Positions 33,901 to 45,452 of a stretch of 64,000 nucleotides of DNA are shown piece after piece (the first letter of the stretch is position 1; every line of letters begins with the position of its first letter). The position numbers and the translations under genes were made by a program. This DNA comes from Euglena gracilis (lineage: Eukaryota; Euglenida; Euglenophyceae; Euglenales): contig CP154955.1 in NCBI GenBank assembly GCA_039621445.1, forward strand, positions 44,415,540-44,479,539, in the 5' to 3' direction. Under the pieces are notes generated by a model. It saw only the letters and a program-made list of their open reading frames with translations. It had not been told where the DNA came from and ran no database searches.

Positions 33901-36900
33901 TCATTTTTCTTCCCCAGGGGGGGGGGGGGGTTATAGGTCCCGTTTGGTTGGTCGGCCCGAGGGGTGGAGTTTAGCGGGGAGGGTTTATAGATGGGGGGGT
34001 GTCGCTGAGCTCTTATCCCTTTATGGGTAAGAGCGAAGCTTACCCCTGGCGAAAACCCCCCCTCGACCCCCCCCCTCCCCGCCCTTCCCACAGGGTCGGG
34101 GCCACCAGGAGAACCGACGGATTATCACCATGATCCCGGCCCGGTTTCCAGTCACGAGCGACTGGATTTCTAGTTTCTGAATCACCTGGGTTTGACCCCC
34201 AACTCCCTGCCGACCCGAGTTATTCACGCGCGAAGGGGTCCAAACTGGGTAGGATCGGCCCGCCCCCTTTTTAAGCCCCCCCCCCTTTGGACTCCGCCAT
34301 TTCGGACCCAAAAATCGATATTTACAAAATATCTCAAAAAAAATACAAAATCAAAGGAAATGTCCGGAGACCTAAATTGAAGCCCTTGGAACGCCCCATC
34401 TACTGGTGTTTTGATTTCCCCGCAACTCCCCGCCTAGCCCGAGATACGGCCGTTTTTCGGCCAATTTAGGCCATTTTGTACACTTTTTCCACTGTCCGAC
34501 TTAGCCGTTTTCAGCCAAAAAAAAGTCAAAAAATTGTAAAAAAAAATTTGCCCGAAACGATGTTTTTTGGCCTCCCGGACCAGAAAAAAAAATGCTTTCG
34601 AGCCCAAAATGAGTGTTTTTCGACCCGCCAGCGCCCCGTTTTGGGCTGCCAGCCCATTGAGCTTGGGTCAAAACCGGGTGAAAAAGGTCGAAAAAATCGA
34701 AAAATAATTTTGCCCGAAACGATGTTTTCTGGCCTCCCAGGCCCGGAAAACCTGTTTTTTTTTGAGCCGAAAATGAGCGTTTTTCGACCCGCCAGCGCCC
34801 CGTTTTGGGCCGCCAACCCATTGACTTTGGGTCAAAACCGGGTCAAAAAAGTCGGAAAAAAATCGAAAAAAATTGCCTGAAACGAGGCCTGGTTGTGCTA
34901 TTTTGGGCCAGTTTTGGGTATTCGGGGACCCCTGCGGGGGGCGTGAGGGCGGCTGGGCGGGGAGGGGGTCAGGGGGAGGCAGGTCAGGTACCAAAATTTT
35001 GAAATAAGTTTTTTTGCTCAAAAACTCTTTTTTTCAACTTGGAACATCAAAAAAGTTGTTTTTGAGCAAAAATTTTCCGACCCGGACCCCCCTGCCCCCC
35101 CTGGCTGGGGCCCACCCTTATGGCCGGTGGACTTAGCCATTTTTGGGTCAAAAAGTCGAAAAATTCGAAAAAAAAATTTTGCCCAAAACCATGTTTTTTT
35201 GACCTCCCGGACCCGAAAAAGGTGTTTTCGAGCCGAAAATGAGCGTTTTTCGACCCCCGGCCCCCAGTTTTGGGCCCGAAACCAATGGACGTTGGGTCAT
35301 TTTCAAGTCAAAAAAGGAAAATTTCAGGGTCATTTTGGGGTCAAAAAAATCGAAAAATTCAAAATATCTCGAAAACGCTGCGGAGTTGATAAAATAAAGA
35401 GGACCTCATTCCACAACTTTGGGACGCCCGATCGATCGGTATGCGCGGTTTGGGCCAACTCCTCGCCTAGCCCGAGATACGGCCATTTTGGGGTTTTGGG
35501 CCAGTTTTGCCAGTGTTCGTCATTTCGGCCTGTTCGGGGCCGGAAACCGTAAATTGGCCGTATCTCGGGCTAGACGAGGAGTTGGGACCCAAACCAGGGG
35601 GTCAATCATGAGGTTTAGGGGGGATTGACCGTTTTTTGAGGTTCCCGGGGCCTGGTTGTGCGATTTTGGGCCAGTTTTGGGTATTTGGGGACCCCTGCGG
35701 GTGCTGTGAGGGCGGCTGGGCAAGGGGGGGGGGGTCGGGAGGCAGGTCGGGACCAAAAATTTTGAAAAAAAAATTTGCTCAAAAACACTTTTTTTCACTT
35801 TAGAACATCAAAAAACGTGTTTTTGAGCAAAAAAAAATCCGACCCGGACCCCCCCCCCCGCCATGGCCCTGGCTGGGGCCCGCCCCTGGCTGGTGGACTT
35901 AACCATTTTTGGATTCGAAAAAAAATTCGAAAAAGTCAGGGAGGTCAAAAAACCATATGTTTTTTGACCTCCCGGACCCTAAAAATGTATTTTTCGGTCG
36001 AAAATGAGCGTTTTTTAATTCCTGGACCCACGTTTTGGCCCGAAACCAATGGATTCTGGGTCATTTTCGGGTAAAAAAAAGTCGGAAAAAAAACCAAAAA
36101 AAAAATTGCCCAAAACGATGTTTTTGGACCTCCCGGACCTGGAAAAAGTGTTTTTTGAACCGAAAATGAGCGCCGGCCGGGGTGGTCACCCAAAGAGCTC
36201 AGCTCTACGTCACACCCTGGGCTGAGCTGAGCTCTTATCCCATTAGGGTAAGAGCGAAGCTTACCCCTGGGGGAAACCCCCCCGACCCCCCCCCGACCCC
36301 CCCTCGGGGCCACCTCGGGAACCGCGGATTATCCATGATCCCGACCCCGTTCCCGAAAAAAAAATTTTCAGTCGCAAGCGACTGGATTTCTAGTTTCCGA
36401 ATCACCTGAGTTTGACCCCCAACTCCCTGCCAGGCCCGAGTTATTCACGCGCGAAGGGGTCTAAACTGGGTAGGATCGGCCCGCCCCCCTTTTTAAGCCC
36501 CCCCCCCCCTTTGGACTCTGCCATTTCGGCCAAAAAAATGTCAATTTTCAAAATATCTCCAAAATGAAGCCAAATCAAAGGAAATGTCCGGAGACCTAAT
36601 TTGAAGCCCTTGGAACGCCCCATCTACCGTATTTTGATTTCCCCGCAACTCCCCGCCTAGCCCGAGACAAGGCCGTTTTCGGCCCGGGTGGCCGTTTTGT
36701 ACACTTTTCCCACTGTTCGACTTAAGCCGTTTTCGGGGGTGGGGGGTCAAAAAATCGATGTTTTCAAAATTTATCGAAAATGATGCAAAATCAAAGGAAG
36801 CGTCCGCAGACCTAAATTGAAGCACTTGGAACGCTCCATCTACTGGGATTTTGGTTTCCCCGCAGCTCCCCGCCTAGCCCGAGATACGGCCGTTTTTCGG

Positions 36901-39900
36901 CCAATTTGGGTCATTTTGTACACTTCCCACTGTCCGTTTTCGGCCAAAAAAGTCAAAAAAAATCGAAAAAAATTTTGTCCTGAAATAATATTTTTGACCT
37001 CCCAGACCCGGAAAAACTGTTTTTGAGACGCAAATGAGCGTTTTTCGACCCGCCAGCGCCCCGTTTTGGGCCGCCAACCCATTGGCTTTGGGTCAAAACC
37101 GGGTCAAAAAATTCGAAAAAAAATCGAAAAAAAAATGCCCGAAACGATGTTTTCTGGCCTCCCGGACCCAGAAAAATTGTTTTTGAGCCGAAAACGAGCG
37201 TTTTTCGACCCGCCAGTGCCCCATTTTGGGTCGCCAACCCATTGACTTTGGGTCAAAATGGAAAATGATGCGAAATCAAAGGAAATGTCCCTCCACTGGC
37301 CATCATTCCACTGGCTATGCGCGAGTGCACGATGTGCATCCACAAAATGGAAACGACCTTGCCAGTTATCCACCCCCAATGGCCATCATTCAATTGCGTA
37401 CGCATGAGTGCAGGACCTGCACCAAGAGAATGCAAATGGCATCCCCCTCTCAGCCATCATTCCATTGCCAACAGATGAGTGCAGGACCTGCACCCAGAGA
37501 ATGGAAACGCAACGGCCGGTTCTCCATGGCCATCATTCCACCCACACATGACCACTACCCATCATTCCACTTCCTACACACGAGTGCACAGTGTGCACCC
37601 ACATATTGAAAATTTAATTCCGGGTTGTCCCCCCCCCAAAGGCATTCAACTGCCGACGCACGAGTGCACAATGCCAGAGAATGGAAATGCCATTGCCGCT
37701 TGTCCTCCCCCCCCAATGGCCATCATCCCACTGCCCACACACGAGTGCACAATGTGCACCCATAGAATGGAAAATAAATTGCCGGTAGTCCCCCCCACCT
37801 AATGGCCATACAATTGACATGAATGCAGGACCTGCCCCCAGCGAATGCAAATGGCATTACTGGTTTTCCCCCCCATAACCACCATTCCATTGCCACCAGA
37901 TGCGTGCAGGACCTGCACCCAGGGAATGAAAAATGCATTGCCGGTCGTACCCCCCCACAGATGGCACATAACTGCGGTGCTGTGCATGCACTCAATCAAA
38001 CTCCGCCTCTCTGCAAAGGCAGAGAGATCTCCGGTACCCAGAGCCGGGGATACCCAAGCTGATGATACCCTGTAAAGGGGCGGTGCGAAAGCACCTGGCC
38101 GCATACCCAATTGTTCAGAGGTGCCCAGCATCCCCCCTGTAAACGTCAAAACTTCGTCTCTCATCATCATCCCGTACACGTGACGTCGCCTTCGTTACGG
38201 TTCCGTAACGAAGGGTCATACAGCGAGGGCACGCTAAGGGCACACTAATCAAGAGCTCGGCACTATTCAAAACCTGGTCAATGAAGGGGTGGGGGCGCGC
38301 TTATTAAGAGCTCAGCACCATTCAAAACCTGGTCAATGAAGGGGTGGGTGCGCGCTTATTAAGAGCTCAGCACTATTCAAAACCTGGTTTATAAGTGGGG
38401 GCGGTGTACTTTGAGAAAAATTATTCTGCTGCAAAAAAAAATAATCCAAGAGGTCCACCCTTCCGTTTGGAAACAAGTGGCCGGTGGTCTTTGGTTTTGC
38501 TTGTCTTTGCTGTGCTTTCCAAAGCCCAGAGAAGGAGGTATTACTGTGTATTGTATTTCGGGCATTACAAGACGTATATTTCGGGGTGGTTTTGGGGGGG
38601 GGGAGATTTGGGGGGAGGCATTGGGAGACAGCTACGAAGTACACAATACGATGTCATGGAGAGCAGAAAGGCACATACCAGTGTGCCGCATTATTGTGGC
38701 TGACAGGGGGAAAGCCTGCCACGGGTTGCAATTGCACGTGTATTCGCCGTCCACACAGGTGCGGTTTGGGTCCATCGGATCCCCGCCAGGGGTTGACAGA
38801 AAACTATGAAACAAAAGCAACGCCACCATGAGCTGGTGAGTCCTAGCCACATATGCGGGGGAGCTGGTGAGTCCAAGCCACACATGCAGGGGAGCTGGTG
38901 AGTCCTAGCCACATATACGGGTGGGCAGGGGTGCAGTCGCCCCCTGGGGATGCCCTTGCCGGCAGATGTTGCACTTGCCGTACTTCCCAAAGCGGGGGTC
39001 GACCTCCAGCAACAGTTGGGTCCTGAGTCCAGCTTCTCCTCATGTTCTGCCAGCGACGTTGCAGGAAGGGACACAACCAACGCAAAAAGCTTCGCAAGCA
39101 GTGTGGCGGTTCTGTTGACAAGAAACTGCAATTGGCAATTACCAATGCATTTTTAAAAAAGGCCGTGGGGAGCCCAGTGGGGGCTGGGAGGTGGATTTCT
39201 GGAGGGCCCAGGAAGTCGGCACTAACTCACCCACCACCCAGGGGACTGCCACGACCCCAGGTTGATGTGCTCATCGAAATGGGAATTCCTTGAGGGCAAT
39301 AGTATATCTCGAAACGCAAAACAAATTATTTTTTTGGGTTGGTGTGCTTGGGGGGACCCAACTTCGGGGATCAATTTTTGGTGCAAAGATTTCGGCACTA
39401 CAGGAACCTCGAACGGAAAAAAAAAAAAGAAGAGGAAAACCCCCGTGTAGGCAGTACCCACTCCGTCCAACCGCCACCCCAGGGATTCAGCCGGACCCCC
39501 CCCCCCCCAACAGGGCTGTACGAGAAAGCCTGGTGGGGGGGGGTCGACCCCCCCACCCAGGAGGTGGGGGGGTACCCACCACAGCATTTTCAATGACTTT
39601 TTTTAAACAAATTTTGGGTCGAAAATTGGTGCTCCCAGAAACACAGGAGGAGGTGGTGGGGGGTGATCAAACACCCACACACCATGCATGGGTGGGGAGG
39701 GGGGTTGACCCCCCACCACCCTGTTTGGCCAATTCCCGTCCTGCCCTGCCCCCCAAGGGTCACTCAACCAATTTCCCTCCCAAATGAGGCAGGGACTTTG
39801 GTGGATTCAATTGATCGTGCTATTAAGAAGGAGGGGAAGTTACTACACTGCAATTCCATCGCCGAGGCAAGCCGGAGCCAGGCTGAGTGACAGCAAGTTT

Positions 39901-41987
39901 GTCCGGGGGTACGAAAATCTGAGTTGAAAGGGACAGACAAGGCAGTGGTGCAAAGCGAAATGGAAGGGTGCTGGCGACAGTAATGGGAAGGGGGACAGTT
40001 ATGGGGCCAAGCATTGTCTGATGAGGATGTGAGCTACATAACACAGCACAGCGCAGCACAGCACAGAACAGCACAACGCAGCACAACACGACACAACACA
40101 GCACAGCACAACACAGCACAACAAAGCACACACATACGACATACGCGCGCACACATACATGCAGGCACGCACGCATATGCACATGCACACACAGGCACAG
40201 ACAGGGAGGAGAGACTGGGGGATGGGACCTCAGGGTTGTCGCAGTTCGGGTCAGAAGGGTCGATGTGGCAGGCCAAGGGCTGCCACACGGACATGAGGGA
40301 GAACGCGAGGAAGCCGTCGAGGTCGGCGGTATTCTGGTTGGCAGGAAGAACCCCGTAGGACACCGGATTGACGTGCGGGCAGCGCTGTGCCCTTCTGGAG
40401 ACACAAAAGCCAAATTGTTTCCAAACGACGACCGACCCGTCTGGCAAAAAGAGGGTTGCAGAAACAAACTGGTCGATATCCAGAGGATATGGCACGACCT
40501 TCAACCCACCCTCCCACGGCTGTATTGCACACGGGTGTATTGCAGCCCAGGTTGTGTTGAAAGTCCCTCAAATTCTCCTTCCCGTGACAAACAGACAGAT
40601 ACCCCTTGGTATTGGGCGGAGCAGACCAAACTCCGCGTGTTTCTCTTCCCCACCGGGCGGGTCTCCATTATGGCCAGCGCTGAATGGAACACCGTCAATG
40701 GCTCTGGGTTCCAGGGAAGGGACAGCGCGGCTCTCCCAGTTCTGAGCAGGAGTTTTTTCAAGAACCCCCGGGGGCTCCACGGAGGCCACAAAAGCTGCTG
40801 AACTGGACCCCTCCCCTGGGGGGAGTGGGGGTCCAGGGGAGGGGGGACCTGCTGGCATCCAAAAAAAAGGCAAAAACCCAAATTCTGTTGGGTAAAAAAA
40901 TTCAGCAAAATTTTTGACGTGAAAAAACAAAAGACTGACAGAACCCTCAAAAATACCATTTTTGGCCATTTTTTTTTTACCCCTTTCAATTATTGCGATT
41001 TGCAAGAACTTTTTGGTCCAGCCCGGTGAATCACGATGACTCTGGGCCTGGAGTGGATGTTCCCTTGCTACCGAGACGTAAATCCGTTGTGAATGAAACA
41101 AAACCGTGTACCACAGCCACCACAACTTGCCGCTAGCGGAAAAACGGAAGCAAACTGGGGCATTCCTCTGCCAGGCTTTTGCTCAAGGACATAGGGGGTC
41201 CACTGGCTGGCCACTTTGCTGGACACTGGGGAAAAAGCCACTCCTCAGCTAGACCCCTCCCCAGGCAGGGCTGTATGGGAAGGCCTGGTGGGGGGGGGGG
41301 GTGTCCAACCCCCACCACCACAGCACTGCGCAAAGAAAACTCTGACCTTAAAATCAGCGCCATCAGAAAAACAGAAAGGCCTCCTGAGTGTGGGGGGGGG
41401 GGTCGGACCCCCCACCCATCACCCATGGGGTTCCTGGGGTTTCCGTACAGCCTCTTCCCAAATGAAAAAAAAAATTCTTCAGGTGCTGCGCACCGAGTAG
41501 GAAATCAGCTTTCAATGTGCATTTTTGAGAAAAAAAGTTCAAAAAAAATCCAGAATTTGCCGAAAATGGGCATTTTTGGCTGGTTTTGGGGGTCCAAATT
41601 TTTTTCGGCGCTTTGCTCCAGTCACTGAAAGAAATCTTGCACTAGCCAGCCCTGCTAGGACATAACTTGTCTGCTTTGTTGGGCAGAGATCAGGCTTCTG
41701 CTTAAGGGTTCACAGAAACCCGGGGCTCGAATGCAGCTGTCCAAATTTGGCTAGTGGGAATTCTAGCGGACCCCCCTGTGTCCGTGGCAGCAAAAAATAA
41801 GGTATGGTGTTAACTGTCTCTGAACTGAGCTTCACCATGCTGCATGAACAGAAATGAAATCACGAGTTTTCTGAAGCCGGGGGGGACCAGGAGGGGAGAG
41901 GCGGCTGGGCAGGGAGCGGGCTGGCGGCACCCACGCCTGCAGGCAGGCCGCCGCCAGGATAAGCGCCAGGCAGAGGCCGCCGCCCAT
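27684..41987 (-). CDS. P1: secreted cysteine-rich protein gene, whole-gene view
   Basis: First of three tandem paralogs, spread over 14.3 kb. In order: signal-peptide exon at 41987, E (40229-40384), C1 (about 38941-39022), C2 (about 38719-38797), D (30526-30660), A (28250-28412) and B (27684-27945, with stop). D to A joins as KI-G-GSWYTTP and A to B as CFR-S-CGRRN, each in phase. Cysteines are frequent and N-glycosylation sequons (NAT, NAS, NTT) occur, which fits a secreted or surface protein. The 8-kb gap between C2 and D is filled with repeats. I do not recognise a named family. No disabling change was seen in the blocks I could read, making P1 the most intact copy. Confidence 0.68.
28250..28412 (-). 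CDS. P1 block A exon
   Basis: 163 nt, the same length as in P2. GSWYTTPAWGFCNATTVGPC, then TWRLREVVHRVSKACADD. Acceptor TTTCCCCCGCAG, donor CGCAG followed by GTCTCTGG. Four cysteines and one NAT sequon. Confidence 0.83.
28413..29400. other. P1 intron, no gene recognised
   Basis: Unique-looking sequence. A GGTTCGATTC-like string at about 28928 is not part of a tRNA. Confidence 0.4.
29405..29700. repeat. GACAGGTTGGCCGGTACC tandem-like repeat
   Basis: About nine imperfect units built from GACAGGTTGGCC, GGTACCGGGGACCCT and GACAGTTTCC(C/G)GG, in varying order. Ends in a G-run. Confidence 0.85.
30526..30660 (-). CDS. P1 block D exon
   Basis: 135 nt. RFTTECSSLVGRHNLRH, then DPCNASMTAVDCWWINMVAK. 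Acceptor TTTGCCTCAG, donor AAGATTG followed by GTGTGCGG. The leftover G plus GC from exon A makes the glycine of KIGGSWY, so the join is exact. Confidence 0.8.
31870..31960. repeat. Decamer array CATCGCCCTG
   Basis: Nine perfect 10-bp units, preceded by GTCAAGCACCTTTGG. Confidence 0.95.
32015..32435. repeat. TTTTTGACCACTTTTGCC repeat tract
   Basis: Imperfect 18-24 bp units of CACTTTTG(C/G)C and CTTTTTGACCA over about 420 bp. It is open on the minus strand (lysine, serine, glycine-rich), but this is repeat-driven. Confidence 0.88.
32450..33180. other. Unassigned; weak minus-strand coding look at 32940-33060
   Basis: Minus strand reads SARASASAAVLDLSVPLREV then CDSPGAEGIVSLLHTC. Protein-like, but without splice or paralog support and with no counterpart in P2. 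Plus-strand frames look spurious. Confidence 0.25.
33187..33310. repeat. Decamer array CATCGCCCTG, two runs
   Basis: Runs at 33187-33220 and 33253-33310, split by unrelated sequence, ending GAAGGTGCTTGGTCG. Confidence 0.93.
33640..37260. repeat. 3.6-kb repeat-dense block in P1 intron
   Basis: A roughly 650-bp stretch at 33.9-34.5 kb recurs at 36.2-36.7 kb (GGTAAGAGCGAAGCTTACCCC, TAGTTTC-GAATCACCT, GCCCGAGTTATTCACGCGCG). A second unit (CGACCCGCCAGCGCCCCGTT, CCCGAAACGATGTTTTCTGG) recurs four to five times at 34.5-37.2 kb. CGCCTAGCCCGAGATACGGCC recurs at about 34.43, 35.46, 36.66 and 36.87 kb, and inverted at about 35.56 kb. Confidence 0.85.
37290..37985. repeat. Tandem repeat with GGCCATCATTCCA and GAGTGCA motifs
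   Basis: About seven to eight imperfect units of 80-110 bp, each with GGCCATCATTCCA, ACGAGTGCA(C/G), TGCACCCA and GAATGGAAA. Confidence 0.85.
38251..38395. repeat. 55-bp tandem repeat, 2.6 copies
   Basis: AAGAGCTC starts at 38251, 38306 and 38361, 55 bp apart. Units contain TTCAAAACCTGG and GGGTGGGxGCGCGCTT. Confidence 0.93.
38719..38797 (-). CDS. P1 block C2 exon
   Basis: GGDPMDPNRTCVDGEYTCNC then NPW. Spacing C-x7-C-x-C is the same in P1, P2 and P3. Limits are set from where paralog similarity ends; splice sites are unresolved. Confidence 0.65.
38941..39022 (-). CDS. P1 block C1 exon
   Basis: TQLLLEVDPRFGKYGKCNIC followed by RQGHPQG. Acceptor CTGGACTCAG. The conserved part ends near GHPQG; the donor is not obvious. 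Matches P2 C1 at 21457-21538. Confidence 0.65.
40030..40200. repeat. ACAGCAC / CACA microsatellite
   Basis: (ACAGCACA)n changing to mixed CA and GCACGC repeats. It begins about 30 bp downstream of the P1 block E donor. Confidence 0.9.
40229..40384 (-). CDS. P1 block E exon
   Basis: 52 codons, phase 0, RCPHVNPVSYGVLPANQNTA to DPSDPNCDNPE. Acceptor GGGCACAG, donor CCTGAG followed by GTCCC. It has the same length and boundaries as the P2 exon at 25462-25617, which supports both. Three cysteines. Confidence 0.8.
40560..40745 (-). CDS. Candidate P1 exon shared with P2 at DNA level
   Basis: Minus-strand sequence GCTGTCCCTTCCCTGGAACC...GTGTTCCATTCAGCGCTG matches P2 at about 25930-26000. Two frames are open (AVPSLEPRAIDGVPFSA or LTVFHSALAIMETRPVG), and the substitutions do not decide between them. 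No clean splice sites. Confidence 0.35.
41910..41987 (-). CDS. P1 signal-peptide exon
   Basis: Starts at the ATG: MGGGLCLALILAAACLQAW, then VPPARSLPSRL. This is a classic secretory signal with a hydrophobic core, and it matches the P2 start (MGGFRAVLVLAVACLQSW) through SLPS. The 3' splice point is unclear: the frame runs on to a stop at about 41836, and the nearest donors are weak. Confidence 0.62.
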
Positions 41988-42189
41988 GGTATGACGGCCC
42001 CCGGACCCGCCGGCTGAACGCAGGGAGAGGGACGGCGGGGGCGGGGGGCCCGACCCGCCCGGAAGCCGGGTGGCTCCCCCCACCCAAAAATGGCAGAAAG
42101 ACCAAAGAGTCCTCGGGCTCTTGGGGGGGAAGGGGCTCTGTGACGCCCTAGGCTGCCTGATCACCAGCATTGAGGGGCAACCATCCCAT

Positions 42190-42393
42190 CAGGCTTCTTT
42201 TTAAGACCCCCGGGGGGGTCCCCCCCCACCCACCCAGGGTGGGGACCCCCCAGGGGGGACCCCCCAAAATCGGGCCCGTTAAAGGCAATTTTCAAAAATT
42301 TTCGGCGCTTCGCGCCGGAAAGGTTTACCCGGCGCCTCCGGCGCGGGACCCCCCCCCGGGGGGGGGGGGTCCGCTGGCTTAAAAAGAAGCCTG
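42190..42393. mobile_element. MITE family B, perfect 16-bp ends and 8-bp duplication
   Basis: 204 bp. The left end CAGGCTTCTTTTTAAG is matched exactly by its complement at the right. CATCCCAT flanks both sides (42182-42189 and 42394-42401). The interior is almost entirely G and C runs plus CGGCGCTTCGCGCCG. It lies about 200 bp upstream of the P1 start codon, so it is in or near the P1 promoter. Confidence 0.88.
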
Positions 42394-42399
42394 CATCCC

Positions 42400-45300
42400 A
42401 TGCGGTTGACCACTGCCAATGAGGAGCGGCCTCGGTTGTCAATTGGCATTCAAAGATTTCATCTCTGCCCAGCACGGCGTCTTGGGTTGATTTCGTTGGA
42501 TAATACCAACTCTTTTTTGGTACATTCCAAATCCTCGAACATAAAATTAATTACCAACTCCCAAGGGGGGAGGGGGCCTTTGCATGCGCTCTTCCACGAA
42601 CCAGTCAGTCATTCATTTTTTTCTGGCTACACCCCCAGTGGTGGGATCCACTGATCCAGGGGGAAATTGAGCACGAATGTGAAATAAATGGTCAAAATGA
42701 TCGGCGCCTTGCCACTTTGGTGGTTTCATGCCGACTCCCACAAGCCAAAAACTAGTCAGCCACTCTGGAAAAAAAAGTCACCCTCCTGGGGAGGGGGGGG
42801 TTTCCTAAGGACCCGGGGGGGGGGGGGGGGGGCGGGAAAAAGGTGCTGGAAAAGCTGGCTGGACCCCCCTGGGGGGGGTCTGGCCGGTTGGGAGACGGAC
42901 CCAGCGGGTATCCAAAAAAATGCCCAAAAAGTCCAAATCCAGGCTTCTTTTTACCAACCCCCCCCCCCGAGGGGGTGCCTCATGTGGGGTGCCTGGCAAT
43001 AGCAGGCACTCCCCCAGTTTTGGACCTAGTGCCTGCCGACCAAGCCAAATTTCCCTTGCAAATGGCCATTTCCGGGCCCCCGGTGCCAGGGGTGTGCTAT
43101 GCACAACCCACCCCAAAACCCACACCCCAACCCACACCCCCCTAAAGGTGGAGTCGGGGGAGCCCCACCCCCCTGCCTGCCCATAGAACCCAAGGGGCCC
43201 ACCCGGGGGGGGGGGGGGTCGGCGCGAAGCTCCGAGTATCTTTGAAAAAGGGTCAAAAATGGCCAAAAATGGCCATTGGGGGACCCCTGGACCCCCCCTG
43301 GTTCCTTAATAATGTAATGGCTTGGTTGGGGCCAGTCCGGCAAAGCCGGGCTGATCTGGAAAAGAATTTTTCTCCAGCGCTGCGCGCCGAGGTGGAAATG
43401 AGGTTTTCAATGGGTTTTTTGGCCGAGTTTGTCCCCCAAAAAAAAATCCCAAAAATGGCCAAATGGGCATTTTTGGCCATTTTTGGTCATTGGAAATCTT
43501 TTTCCACTTGCTAGCCCTGCTGGCAGACCCCCTCCCCCGGTCCACCAGAATTCCCAATTTTGGACTAGGTGCAGTCCAGACGCCCCTGGGGGGGGGGGGG
43601 GTTCTGCAAACACTTAAGCAAAGGCCTGGCCCCAATTTATTTCAGCAGAGGGACCCCCTGGGGGTTCCTCTCTGGTTTTAGAAAACCCCTGCCATGGGGG
43701 GTGTCGGCCAGTGACGAAATGATCATGAGGGCTCAACTGTCGCCATGCAAATGTGAGAAAGGGGTATGAAGAGGGAATGGTCACATAAAGGGCCACCAAC
43801 AATTATGGGGTTTTTCTCAATGTGGCACGTGGCATGTTGAACATGTGAACCCCTTCAGATTTTGGCGAAAAAATTTGCTCTTTTTCTCCGGTAGTTTTTC
43901 GATTTCTGCTGGAAAAAGTTTTGACTCTGAATGATTTTTTTTTTCATTTTACCAACCCTAAGGGTGCCTTGTGCTATGGGATGATTGCCATTGCAGGCAC
44001 CCCTCCCAGGGGATTAGTTTTGGGTCCAGGTGCCTGCCAACCAAGCCAATTTCCTCTTGAAAATGGCCATTTCTGGGCCCTCGGTAGCTCAGGTGTTGGG
44101 GGGGGGGGGCAGGGGCAAAACATCCTGACATGGAAAATCACAATGAAAGAAGTCTGGCTGGGAGTGTACTTTTCTCGGTGAACCTTTGTGAAGAACATAA
44201 TATTCATCTTCAAAGAAGTGAAACTGTTTGTTTGCAATTGAGACAAACATTAGAGTGCAATGTTTTAGGTGCATGGGGTTTGATAGCAAATAAAACAACA
44301 CGACAAAACGAGCTGGCATTTGCCCCTGCTTTGGGGCTTTAACACCACCCAACACCCTAGGGGGGTTGAAAGCGCCTTGCTCCCTTGCCTGCCCGTAGCA
44401 ACCCCCCCCCCCCGGGTGCGAACTTCCTTTAAAAGAAGCTTGCCCCCAGCCAATTCAAATCAAAACCATGGATGGTGGGATCTGAGAGCTTCTTGCGCAA
44501 AAGCAACAGAAGCACACAAGCTACGGTGATAAATGACAGCAATTTTGGAGTTCAAGCCGGCAAATGCTGCCTGAAGACTGTACACTGAAATGCAGTAGGC
44601 GGCCAGAGGAACGACCGATGCCACCAAGGGACAAGGGGTGCGTGCTACGTATCGTAGTCCAAATACCAGTCCAGCTGGTAGGCAAGCTGCCCACCCTTCC
44701 AGGGCCCCCCAGTCACGCGTCCAACCCGGCCCCATGATATGCCATGCCCAGGGCTGTACCGGAAGGCCTGGTGGGGGGGGGCCTGGTTGGACCCCCCCCC
44801 CACATGGGAGTGGGCGGGGGTCGACCCCCCCCACCCACCATGGCACCCGCTCAAAGAAAATTCCTTCGACACCGAAGGCACCGAAGGAAAATTTTGACCA
44901 AAAAACCGGCGCCTCCGGAAACACGAAACAGTTTGCCAGAAAAAACATCGGTGTCAGGATGGCTTGCCGAAGTGTGTGGCAGCCGCAACGATGTCCGCGG
45001 ACGTGTACGACCTGGCATGGCCAGGGCTGTACGGGAATCCCCGCAACCCTATGGGTGGTGGTCCAGTTTCACCCGGCACACCACGCCACCTCAGGAAACA
45101 GTCGTGGTCAAATAGAATCAGGGGGGCCCCGGCCCCAATGTGGCAGCGGCGGTGATCCCCAGCCACACAAAGGCGGCGCTCTGGCGGCGGCGCCAGTGCC
45201 TGGGTTGCCGGCAGGCAGCAGCCTGGCCCGGAAATAAACGGGGGGAGTGCTACACATCCCGCCCGCAGTACAAAATATGGGACCGGTTTGCATAAAGATG

Positions 45301-45452
45301 CATATCCAAAGGGTTCCATATAAACGAGGTTGGGGCAAAGCAACTGATAAAAATGCATAAAATTAAAAAACAAAATCAAATTAAAAGTAAAATTAAAAAT
45401 AAAACCAAAAAAACAAATTAGACACCCCCAGGTTGGCGGCTGCCCTGAGGCC
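42400..45452. other. Intergenic or 5' region of P1, dispersed repeats
   Basis: Mostly G-run elements: 42780-43230, 43340-43620, 43950-44110, 44390-44450 and 44750-45060 (paired CAGGGCTGTAC ends). An AT-rich tract at 45350-45420 follows the stop of the upstream gene. No exon recognised. Confidence 0.5.
42955..43110. repeat. Dispersed repeat with GCCTGxxAGGCAC core
   Basis: TTTTACCAACCC...GTGCCT...CAGGCAC, then AATGGCCATTTC. Related copies: 58060-58340, 43950-44110 and, with MITE-B ends, 673-977. Probably degraded relatives of MITE-B. Confidence 0.5.
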
